Shown here: piece after piece, positions 52,752 to 62,247 of the stretch | How positions within the stretch are numbered: the stretch's first letter is position 1 | How the letters are laid out: every line of letters starts with the position of its first letter | Assembly (NCBI GenBank): GCA_018335935.1 | Contig: JAGXRG010000013.1 | Span: 1 to 64,000 of the forward strand | From: Chitinophagaceae bacterium | GTDB taxonomy: Bacteria > Bacteroidota > Bacteroidia > Chitinophagales > Chitinophagaceae | Direction: 5' to 3' | Length of the DNA stretch: 64,000 bases | Notes under the pieces: model-generated | What the model was told of the DNA's origin: nothing | The model's input: only the letters and a program-made list of their open reading frames with translations | The model's database searches: none | Position numbers and translations under genes: made by a program

Positions 52752-54254
52752 TTAATTTACTTTTTCGAATAAAACCCAAATATCATTAATTGAATTGAGG
52801 CCTTTTTTATGCAGCATTACATTTAAATGCCAAAGTGCAGAAGATGAATACAAAATTGGCTGATAACCAAATTTCTCTGGGTTAAAATTCTGGTCTCTTA
52901 AATCATTATAAGTCGAAATAATATAGTGTGAAAAGAATTGCTTTGAAAGATGAGCTGAATCTCTACTACTAAAGTTTACAAAATTTGTTGATTGTAAAGA
53001 TTTGCTATAAAAAACTAAAGGAAGTTTACTTTCTGTTTGTAATGGATTTCTCTCGAAACAAGAAACCGTTTGATGTTGTAGTTTCTTTTCTTTGCTTAAT
53101 CGCTCAATAAAGTGAATGCTTTGTGAATAAGGAATAAAAATAAACGTAATCAATAAAATTACATTTAGACCCATACTAAAAATTATAATTCGTTTATAAA
53201 ATTTATTAGTTTGAAATCGTTGAATTAAATTTTCATAATTACCAAAAGATAAAATAATTGGTATTATGTTTATTATGGTAAATAAAAACCTTTCTTCTTT
53301 ATGAGCCACCATGCTGTGACCAATTAAAAAAAATAGGCAACTAATAACAATTGGGTGTTTGAACTTTTGAATACTTACTTTAAAATATTTTATTAAAAGT
53401 ATAATGCTTATTGGTGGAACAAGAACAACTCCTAGTAAAACACTTAAATAATAAAAGAAGCTTTTTTCACCAAATGATGCAGCTACACCTTCAACAATAT
53501 TTTTATTGAAATATAAAAAAGGTGTAAACACAATTTTTTGATAAAATAAAAAATCAATAAAAACATTTAGTGCAACACCAAGTGAAAAGCCAAACAATAA
53601 AAGAAAGGTTGTAGAATATTTTTTTTCGAGAAAGAAAATAAGAAAGAAGAAACCAGCTATAGCAAAACCAAGTTGGAATCGCATATAAAAACTAATTGCT
53701 ATTAAAAATCCAATCAATAATAAATTAATCCAAGACTTTTTATTTTCTAATGTTTGTTTATGAAATAAAAAAATAGAAAAGAAAAAAATAAGGGCAGCAG
53801 TAATTTCTGAGCTAAATAAAGTTCTTGAATATGGTAAAAACCAAGAAAAATTGATGATGAGTAATGTTACAATTAAATTTTTATGACTAGTATGTTTGTT
53901 ATAAAAGAATGCTATATAGTTGAGTAGGTACCAAAATAGTAAGCCTTGAATTAATCTAAGAATCAAAAGCTGTATAAACGGATTTAGGACACCTAAATAC
54001 TCAACTATTAATCTATATCCAGAAAATAAATAAACTTGAATGGTGGGTCTTATACTGCTTTCTAACTCCCATACAGAATTGGCTGCATTGGGCAAATGTA
54101 ATTGCAAAGAAGAAAATTCAATAATCTGAAAATGTTGATCAGGATGAAAATATCCAATACCTGTAATACAGAAAACTATTTGAATCAACAATCCAAAACC
54201 TAAAACCAATTGTATACTTGTTGAGTCTTTAATTGTGAGGATGTAAGATTTCAA
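52752..54254 (-). CDS. GT22/Alg9-like polytopic mannosyltransferase-type protein
   Basis: A 500-residue membrane protein with about 10-12 hydrophobic helices. GYFHPDQHFQIIEFSS near residue 34 and NSVWELESSIRPT at about 60 match the luminal HPDE-type motif and following signature of the GT22 (Alg9/PIG-B) family of lipid-linked sugar transferases. A mannosyltransferase role is inferred from the fold; the acceptor is unknown. There is no ATG at the start; TTG at 54254 is the likely initiator, only 12 nt after the ABC ATPase gene upstream. Convergent with the H1-like gene. Confidence 0.75.
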   Translation of the reverse strand: MKSYILTIKDSTSIQLVLGFGLLIQIVFCITGIGYFHPDQHFQIIEFSSLQLHLPNAANSVWELESSIRPTIQVYLFSGYRLIVEYLGVLNPFIQLLILRLIQGLLFWYLLNYIAFFYNKHTSHKNLIVTLLIINFSWFLPYSRTLFSSEITAALIFFFSIFLFHKQTLENKKSWINLLLIGFLIAISFYMRFQLGFAIAGFFFLIFFLEKKYSTTFLLLFGFSLGVALNVFIDFLFYQKIVFTPFLYFNKNIVEGVAASFGEKSFFYYLSVLLGVVLVPPISIILLIKYFKVSIQKFKHPIVISCLFFLIGHSMVAHKEERFLFTIINIIPIILSFGNYENLIQRFQTNKFYKRIIIFSMGLNVILLITFIFIPYSQSIHFIERLSKEKKLQHQTVSCFERNPLQTESKLPLVFYSKSLQSTNFVNFSSRDSAHLSKQFFSHYIISTYNDLRDQNFNPEKFGYQPILYSSSALWHLNVMLHKKGLNSINDIWVLFEKVN

Positions 54255-54265
54255 AGTAAAATAGC

Positions 54266-54874
54266 TTAAATGTTTTTGAAAGTGTTTAAGTCAAGAATAT
54301 TTGGGCAAAAACTATATTCTTGTTCATCGTTACTACAAATAATAACTAATCTGTTTTCTGTAAAATTTTGTATAAGCTGGTGGTATAACTCTATACCCTG
54401 TTTGTCTAAATTTGAGCAAGGTTCGTCTAAAAGTAATAAAGTACTATTGCTAAAAAATGCCTGAGCTAATTTCAGCCTTTGCTTCATTCCACTACTAAAA
54501 AAACGTATTTGTTTATCTGCTGCTGTTGAAAGTTGAACTTGTTCTAAAATTTCTATTGTTTTAAATTTTGTAGTAAACACTTTGAATTTAGAATGAAAAT
54601 TTAAAAACTCAGTTGCTGTCATTTCTTCAATTAATTCAATATATGGAGCAGCAATGCTGGCTTGAGAAAAATAGTGCTCTTGGTTATAGCTATTGCTAAT
54701 ATTACCTTCTGTTGCTTGAATAAAACCTAAAATGATTTGTAATAATGTACTTTTTCCGCTTCCATTAGATCCTGTAATGGCATACATTTCATTTTGAGAA
54801 AAAGAGTAATTTATATTTCTAAATATCCAATCTCTATTGAATTTTTTGCCAATATTATTTAATTGAATATTCAT
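54266..54874 (-). CDS. ABC transporter ATP-binding protein
   Basis: A 202-residue single ABC domain with Walker A GSNGSGKST (about 35-43), signature FSSGMKQRLKLAQ and Walker B LLLLDEPCSNLD. It is short and lacks a C-terminal extension, like CcmA-type export ATPases. No permease gene lies next to it, so the partner is elsewhere or the protein is not a transporter. It lies between glmM (8 nt upstream) and the GT22-like gene (12 nt downstream), so the three are probably one operon. Confidence 0.9.
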   Translation of the reverse strand: MNIQLNNIGKKFNRDWIFRNINYSFSQNEMYAITGSNGSGKSTLLQIILGFIQATEGNISNSYNQEHYFSQASIAAPYIELIEEMTATEFLNFHSKFKVFTTKFKTIEILEQVQLSTAADKQIRFFSSGMKQRLKLAQAFFSNSTLLLLDEPCSNLDKQGIELYHQLIQNFTENRLVIICSNDEQEYSFCPNILDLNTFKNI

Positions 54875-54882
54875 GAGTTTTT

Positions 54883-56265
54883 TTAAAGTGCTTCTTTAAT
54901 GTCTTGCATCATTTTTATAGCAATATTTTGTGCAGTATGCTCAAAATTACTCTCACTATAAATTCTAATAATAGGTTCAGTATTGCTAGTTCTTAAGTGT
55001 ACCCAATCGTTTTCAAATTCAATCTTTAAACCATCTTCGGTGTTAGTTGGGTATTTTTTGTATTTAGATTTTATATGTTCAAATATTTTATTAATATCGA
55101 ATCCATTTTCTAAATCAATTTTATTTTTACTAATAAAATAATCAGGGTAGGTGTTGCGTAATTGTTTTGCCGTTTTATTTTCTTTAGCTAAATGGCTTAA
55201 AAAAAGAGCAATACCAATTAGTGCATCCCTTCCATAATGTAAATCAGGAACAATAATTCCTCCATTTCCTTCGCCACCTATTACTGCATTAGTAGCTTTC
55301 ATTTTGTTCACCACATTTACTTCTCCAACAGCAGAAGGGGTATAGATTCCACCATGTTTAATTGTAATATCTTTTAGTGCTTTGGTCGATGACATATTAC
55401 TTACAGTATTTCCTTTCTTATATTTCAATATATAATCTGCAATGGCAACTAAAGTATATTCTTCTCCAAACAATGAGCCATCTTCACATATAAAGCAAAG
55501 TCTATCTACATCTGGGTCAACAACTATTCCTAAATCTGCTTTTTGTTTTACAACTTCATTACAAATTTCGTTGAGGTGTTGGGGTAAAGGTTCTGGGTTA
55601 TGAGCAAAATTACCATGCATTTCACTATTTAAAACTTCAACATCATTAATGCCAAGTGCTTTTAATAGTTTAGGTATTGCAAATGCACCAGAGCTGTTGA
55701 TGGCATCAACAACTATTTTAAATTTCTTGGTTTTTATAGCGTTAATATCAACAAGTGAATAATCTAAAATTGCTTGAAGATGTTGATCTAATGCAGTTGT
55801 ATTAATGATATGTTTTCCTAATTGATTAACAGAAACAAAATTAAAATCTGATTGATCTGCTATATCTAAAATTAATTGCCCATCTGCAGCACTAATAAAT
55901 TCACCTTTGTTATTTAATAATTTTAAGGCATTCCATTCTTTTGGGTTATGACTAGCAGTTAAAATGATTCCTCCACTTGCTTGCTCAAAAACTACAGCCA
56001 TTTCAACAGTAGGCGTTGTGCTTAAGCCAACATCAATCACATCAATACCTAATGATTGTAGTGTGCTAACAACAATATTTTGTACCATTACTCCGCTTAT
56101 ACGTGCATCTCTGCCAACAACTACTTTAGGTTGTTGTGGATGTTGTTGTTTTAACCAAGTACCATAAGCTGCTGTAAATTTTACAATGTCTAAAGGGGAT
56201 AATCCTTCTCCAACTTTTCCTCCAATGGTTCCTCTTATTCCGGATATGCTTTTAATTAATGCCAT
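54883..56265 (-). CDS. glmM: Phosphoglucosamine mutase GlmM-type phosphohexomutase
   Basis: A 460-residue four-domain phosphohexomutase. The phosphoserine loop is TASHNP with Ser105, the metal-binding loop is DPDVDR (around residue 248), the sugar-binding loop is GGEGNGG and the phosphate-binding C-terminal loop is RTSNTEPIIRIYSE. The N-terminus SISGIRGTIGG is GlmM-like, and GlmM interconverts glucosamine 6- and 1-phosphates for peptidoglycan and lipopolysaccharide. A general phosphomannomutase/phosphoglucomutase is the alternative. Confidence 0.88.
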   Translation of the reverse strand: MALIKSISGIRGTIGGKVGEGLSPLDIVKFTAAYGTWLKQQHPQQPKVVVGRDARISGVMVQNIVVSTLQSLGIDVIDVGLSTTPTVEMAVVFEQASGGIILTASHNPKEWNALKLLNNKGEFISAADGQLILDIADQSDFNFVSVNQLGKHIINTTALDQHLQAILDYSLVDINAIKTKKFKIVVDAINSSGAFAIPKLLKALGINDVEVLNSEMHGNFAHNPEPLPQHLNEICNEVVKQKADLGIVVDPDVDRLCFICEDGSLFGEEYTLVAIADYILKYKKGNTVSNMSSTKALKDITIKHGGIYTPSAVGEVNVVNKMKATNAVIGGEGNGGIIVPDLHYGRDALIGIALFLSHLAKENKTAKQLRNTYPDYFISKNKIDLENGFDINKIFEHIKSKYKKYPTNTEDGLKIEFENDWVHLRTSNTEPIIRIYSESNFEHTAQNIAIKMMQDIKEAL

Positions 56266-56332
56266 AATGCTAATGATAACTTTTTGCGAAGTTAAATGAA
56301 TGATGGGTTAAAGTAAAGGAAGAAAAATCTTA

Positions 56333-57343
56333 TTAACTTTTTGTAGACGCAACTATATTTTTATTATATAAAGGCAATAAAATAACACAAATGAAGCCAA
56401 CTACAACAATAATGGCAAATTGTGCAAACCATTGTAAAGTTCCATTAGCTAAACCAAGTGCGTAAGGAACATTATTAATTTCTAAAACCTTTGCAATTAA
56501 AATAGCATAAGCTCCAATACCTCCAGGAGTTAAAATCATTCCAATACTTGCAAAAGCTAAACAGCTAACTGCAGCAGGTAAGCCTACACCAGTGCCTGTT
56601 GTTGCATATAAGCCAATCCATGTTCCTGCTAAATATAAAATCCAAATTAAAATTGAGTAAAATATAAATAAATTTTTTTGCTTCAATTTAAGTGCACTTA
56701 ATAAACCTTCAATAATACCTTTTATAATAACTTTAGTTTTGGTAAAGATGATTTGCCATTTTTTGGCAATTGTCATCCATGCTATAAAAACAACAAAAGC
56801 TAAAGCAAAAATCATTTTAATGTTAAATGCAGATTGACTTTCATTTGTTTTGATAGATGATGAATAATCCATCATTTTATAATAAGCTTCAATTACTACA
56901 TCATATTGTAGAAACAAGGCAAGAGCAAACATTAGTAGTAAGCAAATAACATCGAATGCCCGTTCTGCAACTATGGTTCCAATATTTTTTTCAGCAGGTA
57001 TGTGTTCGTACTTTGCAAGAATGGTACATTTTAATATTTCACCTAAACGTGGTAAAGCAAAATTGGCTAAGTAGCCAATCATTACAGCAAAAAAAGTATT
57101 GGCTAAACTGGGCTTATATCCCATAGGCTCCATCAATAATTTCCAACGTAAAGCTCTAATAACGTGACTAGCACTGAGAATTAAAAATACCGGAATAATC
57201 ATCCAATATTTTGCTGTTTTTAATGATTTTGCAAAAGCTTCATATTCTGTTTGTGGTATTTGTTGAATACTCCACCAAACTAAAAAAATACCCAAGCTAA
57301 AAAAAATGCAAAACTTTAGAATAGTGAATATTTTTTTATTCAT
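56333..57343 (-). CDS. Lysylphosphatidylglycerol-synthase-type flippase-like membrane protein
   Basis: A 336-residue protein with about eight transmembrane helices. FALPRLGEILKCTILAKYEHIPAEKNIGTIVAERAFDVICLL is the diagnostic region of the UPF0104/YbhN/AglD family (the membrane domain of MprF). LTPGGIGAYAILIAKVL near the C-terminus is also typical. No synthetase domain is attached. Such proteins may flip lipids or lipid-linked precursors; the substrate is unknown. It lies upstream of glmM and follows the nucleotidyltransferase, so a role in envelope building is plausible. Confidence 0.88.
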   Translation of the reverse strand: MNKKIFTILKFCIFFSLGIFLVWWSIQQIPQTEYEAFAKSLKTAKYWMIIPVFLILSASHVIRALRWKLLMEPMGYKPSLANTFFAVMIGYLANFALPRLGEILKCTILAKYEHIPAEKNIGTIVAERAFDVICLLLMFALALFLQYDVVIEAYYKMMDYSSSIKTNESQSAFNIKMIFALAFVVFIAWMTIAKKWQIIFTKTKVIIKGIIEGLLSALKLKQKNLFIFYSILIWILYLAGTWIGLYATTGTGVGLPAAVSCLAFASIGMILTPGGIGAYAILIAKVLEINNVPYALGLANGTLQWFAQFAIIVVVGFICVILLPLYNKNIVASTKS

Positions 57344-57368
57344 GAATAGATGATATTAGTGTTACAAT

Positions 57369-58361
57369 TTAACCAAAATCTAATTCGGTATTATCGCCAA
57401 TATTTAGTTTTCTGCTAAGTCCTTTAACACAAGCATCGCTACCAATGAGGGAGTTGTCTAAAACAACTTCATTAAGTGTAGTAAAATTACCAATAATACA
57501 ATTTTTAACTATAGATTCATCAATTTTTGTGTTGTTACCTATAGTAACGTAAGGCCCAATGATAGAATTATTAATTTCACAGCCACTTGCAATACTTACC
57601 GGTGGAATGATTATGGTGTTGTTAAACTGATGATCTGTTTGAATATTACCACCATATTTTTTTAAAATAATTGCATTACTTTCTAAAAGTGTTTCCTTCT
57701 TACCACAGTCGAACCAATTTTTAACCTTAAAACTTTTAAATTTAATGCCTCTGTTTATCATGCAATCTAATGCATCAGTTAAACTATAATCTCCCTGAGT
57801 TTTGATGTCTTGAGAAAATATATGATGCAAGCACTCGAACAATACATGGCTTTCTTTTATTTTATATAAGCCCACAAGTGCCATATTACTTTTAGGTATT
57901 GCAGGTTTTTCTATTACTTGTTCAATAAAGCCTTCATCATTTATTGAAGCAACCCCAAAGTTTCTAGGGTCATCAACTTTTTTAATACCCAACATGCTAC
58001 ACTCACTTTCTATAACTTCTTTTATATCGAACTCACAAATCGTATCTCCGAGTGTTATAAAAACCTCATCATTATTTATAATGTCTTTTGTAAGTTCAAT
58101 GGCATGCCCTGTTCCTTGTCGTTCGTTTTGATACACAAAATGAGTTGTAAGATGAGGATATTCTTGATGCACATATTCTTGAATTTTTTCTCCTAAATAT
58201 CCAACAATAAACACAAATTCATTAATACCTGCTTCATGTAATTGATCAACTATAAAACTTAAAATAGTTTTTCCAGCAATAGGAATTAAAGCTTTGGGTT
58301 GAGTATATGTATGTGGTCTTAACTTAGTACCTGCTCCAGCTACGGGAATAATTGCTTTCAT
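57369..58361 (-). CDS. Sugar-1-phosphate nucleotidyltransferase
   Basis: From the ATG at 58361 it is 330 residues: MKAIIPVAGAGTKLRPHTY is the nucleotide-binding G-x-G-T-x-L-R-P loop, followed by TQPKALIPIAGKTIL (catalytic Lys), an FITLGDTICEFD metal-binding Asp and a C-terminal left-handed beta helix (NNSIIGPYVTIGNNTKIDESIVKNCIIGNFTTL). It resembles RmlA/GlmU-like enzymes that make NDP-sugars. The particular sugar and nucleotide cannot be set. A TTG at 58367 would add two residues. In a gene group with glmM and the flippase. Confidence 0.9.
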   Translation of the reverse strand: MKAIIPVAGAGTKLRPHTYTQPKALIPIAGKTILSFIVDQLHEAGINEFVFIVGYLGEKIQEYVHQEYPHLTTHFVYQNERQGTGHAIELTKDIINNDEVFITLGDTICEFDIKEVIESECSMLGIKKVDDPRNFGVASINDEGFIEQVIEKPAIPKSNMALVGLYKIKESHVLFECLHHIFSQDIKTQGDYSLTDALDCMINRGIKFKSFKVKNWFDCGKKETLLESNAIILKKYGGNIQTDHQFNNTIIIPPVSIASGCEINNSIIGPYVTIGNNTKIDESIVKNCIIGNFTTLNEVVLDNSLIGSDACVKGLSRKLNIGDNTELDFG

Positions 58362-58498
58362 CAACAAAATTTTTATTATAGAAGCATAAGTTTAAAATTT
58401 TGCCTCTCATAATAGTTTTGAGCGGTGAAAGTAGCAAAAAACCATTAATCCAACTGTGTTAAATTTATATCCATAACATTAAGCTAACATTTAAGGAT

Positions 58499-58506
58499 TA
58501 TTTTTG
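58499..58506 (+). promoter_or_regulatory. Possible -7 promoter box of ppk1
   Basis: TATTTTTG matches TAnnTTTG and lies 11 nt before the ppk1 ATG, giving a very short leader. No TTTG was found at the expected upstream distance. Confidence 0.4.
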
Positions 58507-58517
58507 AAGCCATTCTT

Positions 58518-60593
58518 ATGCATAAACATTTTATTTCACGAGATATTAGTTGGTTAAGCTTTAATGCAAGGGTATTGCAAGAAGCTGCAGACGAAACTGT
58601 GCCTTTAAAACAACGAATCAGATTTCTAGGCATCTTCAGTAATAATACTGATGAATTTTTTCGGGTTCGTGTAGCTACATTAAAACGCATGATTGAGTAT
58701 ACACAAATTAATAAAAGTCTCAATATGCATTTGGAGGAGTCTCCTCAAAAAATTGTAGATGAAATTCAAGTCATCGTATTACAGCAACAAAGTGAATTTA
58801 ATAGAATTTGGAAAGGCATTTTAGCTGAGTTAAAACGAAATAAAATTTTCTTAAAAAATGAAGCTAACTTAAACAAAGAACAAGCTGTTTTTGTTAAGAA
58901 ATTTTTTGACGAAAAAGTAAGGGGCCATGTAATTCCATTAATGATAGAAGGACTTACACAAATGCCTTATTTAAGAGAAAAAAGTATTTTTTTAGGTGTT
59001 ACCATGCGAAAGCAAACAACTGCTTATCATCAGAAATATGCTTTAATAGAAGTGCCTGTAAAATATGTAGGAAGGTTTGTACAATTACCATCAAAAACAG
59101 GCGAAAAAAATATTATTTTATTAGAAGATATTATTCGTTTTAACCTGCCACATATTTTCACCTATTTTGATTATGATGTGTTTGAATCGTGGATTTTTAA
59201 AGTGACCAAAGATGCTGAAATTGATTTAGACAGTGACATTAATACCAGCTTTGTTGAAAAGATGGAAAAAGGGATAAAGAATAGAAGAAAAGGGAAAACT
59301 GTTCGTTTTGTTTATGACAAAGAAATGGATGCTGGTTTACTTCAATTCTTAATTAGAAAATTAGATTTAAATAAAAAAAGTAATATCATTCCAGGTGGTA
59401 GAATCCATAACTACAGGCATTTTATGGACTTTCCAGATGTTTTTAAAACCAGAAATAAAACTCAATCTCCCATTTATCATCCTGCATTCTTACAAAATAA
59501 AAGAATTGACGAAGTAATTGTTCAACAAGATGTGATGTTGCATTTTCCTTATCACTCATTCGAACATATAATAGATGTATTACGTGAAGCTGCAATGGAT
59601 GAGAAAGTAATTTCTATAAAAATAACTGCTTATCGTTTAGCTCAAAATTCTAAAATTATAAACGCTTTAATTAATGCTGCACGAAATGGAAAAAAAGTTT
59701 TGGTAATGTTAGAGCTTAAAGCAAGGTTCGATGAAGAAGCTAATATTGAATGGAAAAGTATTTTAGAAGAAGAAGGCGTGAAAGTTGTAATTGGAGTACC
59801 TCGTATGAAGGTTCATGCAAAAATTTGTGTCATTCAAAAAAAAGAGAAGAATAAAATTGTTCAGTATGGTTTTGTTAGCACAGGCAACTTAAACGAAAAA
59901 ACGGCAAAAGTTTATTCAGATAATTGTTTATTAACTGCCAATCCTAAAGTGATGGCAGATATTAATAAAATATTTCATTATTTAGAAAACTGGAAAACCA
60001 AGGAAAGTTTACTAAAGCAATGTAAAACTTTATTGATTTGTCCAACCAACATGCGACAAAAAATTTATGCTTTAATTGATAAAGAAATTAAAACAGCAAA
60101 AAATAAAAAAGCAGCATCAATCATTATAAAATGCAATTCTTTAAGTGATAAAATACTTATTGAAAAACTTAGAGATGCAGCTGAAGCAGGAGTAGAGATT
60201 AAGTTAATTATTCGTGGTATTTATTGTGCAACATTTTCAAACAAAAAAACCAAAATACCTGTAAAAGCAATAAGTATTGTAGATGAATATTTAGAGCATG
60301 GAAGAATAATGGTTTTTGGTGAAGGTAAAAAAGCAAAAGTGTTTATTTCTTCAGGAGATTGGATGGTTAGAAATTTAGATCATAGAATTGAAGCTGCTGT
60401 TGAAATTATTAATTCGGCTATTAAAAAAGAAATTCAAGATATTTTACAAATTCAATTAAATGATAATGTTAAAGCAAGAGTTCTCAACACAAGTTTAAGT
60501 AACGAATATGTTAGAAATCAACTGAGAAAAAAGTACAGATCGCAAGTAGAAACATATAAATATTTATTGAACAAAGTGGTTAGTTTTAAATAA
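58518..60593 (+). CDS. ppk1: Polyphosphate kinase 1
   Basis: PPK1 reversibly makes polyphosphate from ATP. The 691-residue protein begins MHKHFISRDISWLSFNARVL (the usual RDLSWLxFNxRVL). His433 in RMKVHAKICVI is the expected phosphoacceptor, with GFVSTGNLNEKTAKVYSDNCLLT after it and a second PLD-like site in the C-terminal domain (YLEHGRIMVFGEGKKAKVFISSGDWM). Length is normal. It is followed after 15 bases by the exopolyphosphatase gene: a synthesis and breakdown pair. Confidence 0.97.
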   Translation: MHKHFISRDISWLSFNARVLQEAADETVPLKQRIRFLGIFSNNTDEFFRVRVATLKRMIEYTQINKSLNMHLEESPQKIVDEIQVIVLQQQSEFNRIWKGILAELKRNKIFLKNEANLNKEQAVFVKKFFDEKVRGHVIPLMIEGLTQMPYLREKSIFLGVTMRKQTTAYHQKYALIEVPVKYVGRFVQLPSKTGEKNIILLEDIIRFNLPHIFTYFDYDVFESWIFKVTKDAEIDLDSDINTSFVEKMEKGIKNRRKGKTVRFVYDKEMDAGLLQFLIRKLDLNKKSNIIPGGRIHNYRHFMDFPDVFKTRNKTQSPIYHPAFLQNKRIDEVIVQQDVMLHFPYHSFEHIIDVLREAAMDEKVISIKITAYRLAQNSKIINALINAARNGKKVLVMLELKARFDEEANIEWKSILEEEGVKVVIGVPRMKVHAKICVIQKKEKNKIVQYGFVSTGNLNEKTAKVYSDNCLLTANPKVMADINKIFHYLENWKTKESLLKQCKTLLICPTNMRQKIYALIDKEIKTAKNKKAASIIIKCNSLSDKILIEKLRDAAEAGVEIKLIIRGIYCATFSNKKTKIPVKAISIVDEYLEHGRIMVFGEGKKAKVFISSGDWMVRNLDHRIEAAVEIINSAIKKEIQDILQIQLNDNVKARVLNTSLSNEYVRNQLRKKYRSQVETYKYLLNKVVSFK

Positions 60594-60608
60594 ACAGAAA
60601 GTATACAA

Positions 60609-61502
60609 ATGAAATTAGCAGCAATTGATATTGGAAGTAATGCAGCAAGACTATTAATCAGTGAGGTTTCAATCGATTCAAATGGGGAGCCATTGTTTAA
60701 TAAAATAAACTTAGTTCGAGTTCCACTAAGGCTAGGTTTCGATGTTTTTGAAAATGGTTTTATTTCTCAAGAAAAAAAACACATGATGATTGAAACCATG
60801 AAAAGCTATGCACACTTATTGAAAGCTTATCACATAGATAATGTATTGGCATGTGCTACTAGTGCAATGAGAGATGCATCTAATGGTTTAGAAGTTAAAG
60901 ATGAGATTAAGCAAAAAACAGGAATAGATGTTAGAATTATTAGTGGAGATGAAGAAGCTAGTTTTATTTACGAAAATCATATTGCTGAACATTTAGATAA
61001 AGAACATTCTTATCTCTATATTGATGTAGGTGGCGGAAGTACAGAACTCACTTTTTTTGATCAAGGAAAATTAATGTATAAAGAATCTTTTAATATAGGA
61101 ACTATTCGATTATTAAAAGGAATGGTAACTGATGATATTTGGGATGAAATGAAAGATCATTTAAAGAAAAACACTTCTAGTAAATTACCAATGGTAGCTA
61201 TTGGCAGTGGGGGTAACATAAATAAAATATTTTCTTTAAGTAAACGAAAAGAAGGAAAGCCATTGAGTTTAGAGTCTTTGAAAGATTATTATAAAGAATT
61301 ATCGAGTGTAAACTTAGAGCAACGTATAAAAGTGTATAAACTAAAAGAAGATAGGGCAGATGTGATTGTGCCAGCTTTACAGATTTATATAAGTGTAATG
61401 CGTTGGGCTAATATTGATCAAATTTATGTGCCAAAGATTGGGTTAGCCGATGGATTGATTCAACATTTATACGAAGAAATTAGTTCTCCATTAACCACTT
61501 AG
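60609..61502 (+). CDS. ppx: Ppx/GppA family exopolyphosphatase
   Basis: A 297-residue short-form Ppx/GppA phosphatase of the actin-like ATPase fold. It has MKLAAIDIGSNAARLLI (phosphate-binding loop 1), ATSAMRDASNG, SGDEEASFIYEN with the catalytic Glu, DVGGGSTELTFF and AIGSGGNINKIF. It lacks the C-terminal HD domain of long forms. It releases phosphate from polyphosphate chains or pppGpp. It is the second gene of the ppk1 operon. Its 3' end overlaps the converging DUF2520 gene by 23 bases. Confidence 0.93.
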   Translation: MKLAAIDIGSNAARLLISEVSIDSNGEPLFNKINLVRVPLRLGFDVFENGFISQEKKHMMIETMKSYAHLLKAYHIDNVLACATSAMRDASNGLEVKDEIKQKTGIDVRIISGDEEASFIYENHIAEHLDKEHSYLYIDVGGGSTELTFFDQGKLMYKESFNIGTIRLLKGMVTDDIWDEMKDHLKKNTSSKLPMVAIGSGGNINKIFSLSKRKEGKPLSLESLKDYYKELSSVNLEQRIKVYKLKEDRADVIVPALQIYISVMRWANIDQIYVPKIGLADGLIQHLYEEISSPLTT

Positions 61503-62235
61503 TTAAGGTTTGATATTGTTCTAAAAGCTTTGGTTCATTTTGTAAAGCATTTAAGTGTTTTGCAATTGTTATTTCATCTTTTCTAATTGCAGGTCCTGTA
61601 AACAATTCTTTGGGTTGTTGTGTTTTAATGTTGTTTGCTGTAGCTTCTATTAAAGGATATAATAATTCAAAATTGATTTTATTAGCACTACAAATATTTG
61701 CACTTTGAGCATACATAAAGTTTACAAAATTGTTGGCAAAAACTGCAGCAATATGAAGTTGTAATCTTTGTTCATCATTTCCATAGTTTACAAAAGTTGA
61801 CAAACTTTCTGCAAATGTTTTTAAAACAGATAAAGTATTATCATTATTACCATCAATCAGAAATGGAATGGTTGTTTCTAAACTCATATTGCTTTTTAAA
61901 CTTTGAATGGGGTATAAAACGCCATAGTTTAAAGAAATATGCTGCAAAACTGATTTATTAATAGCTCCTGCAGTATGAACAATAATTTTATCGTTGAGTT
62001 GCCAATTAGTAGAAATTTCCTCAATGGCCTTATCACTAACAGCCATTATATAAATATCAGCACCTTTTGTTATATCTTTTATTGCAGTAACAGGTTGGGC
62101 ATTTACTGCTTTAGCTAATGTTGTTGCATTGTTTAAATTTCTTCCAAAAATTTGAGCTATAGTATGTCCTTTTTGAAAAATTAGTTTACTTAAAACACTT
62201 GCTACATTACCTGTTCCAATTATTGTTACTATCAT
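61480..62235 (-). CDS. Rossmann-fold DUF2520 protein
   Basis: A 251-residue protein with an N-terminal NAD(P)-binding motif MIVTIIGTGNVASVLSKLIF (GxGxxA type) and VSDKAIEEI, and a helical C-terminal domain (LQLHIAAVFANNFVNFMYAQS ... LEATANNIKTQQPKELFTGPAIRKD) of the DUF2520 family. The fold resembles 6-phosphogluconate- and ketopantoate-type dehydrogenases, but the substrate is unknown. Divergent from the alpha/beta hydrolase with a 12-nt gap; it overlaps the end of ppx. Confidence 0.9.
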   Translation of the reverse strand: MIVTIIGTGNVASVLSKLIFQKGHTIAQIFGRNLNNATTLAKAVNAQPVTAIKDITKGADIYIMAVSDKAIEEISTNWQLNDKIIVHTAGAINKSVLQHISLNYGVLYPIQSLKSNMSLETTIPFLIDGNNDNTLSVLKTFAESLSTFVNYGNDEQRLQLHIAAVFANNFVNFMYAQSANICSANKINFELLYPLIEATANNIKTQQPKELFTGPAIRKDEITIAKHLNALQNEPKLLEQYQTLTKWLMEN

Positions 62236-62247
62236 ATATTTGAATTC

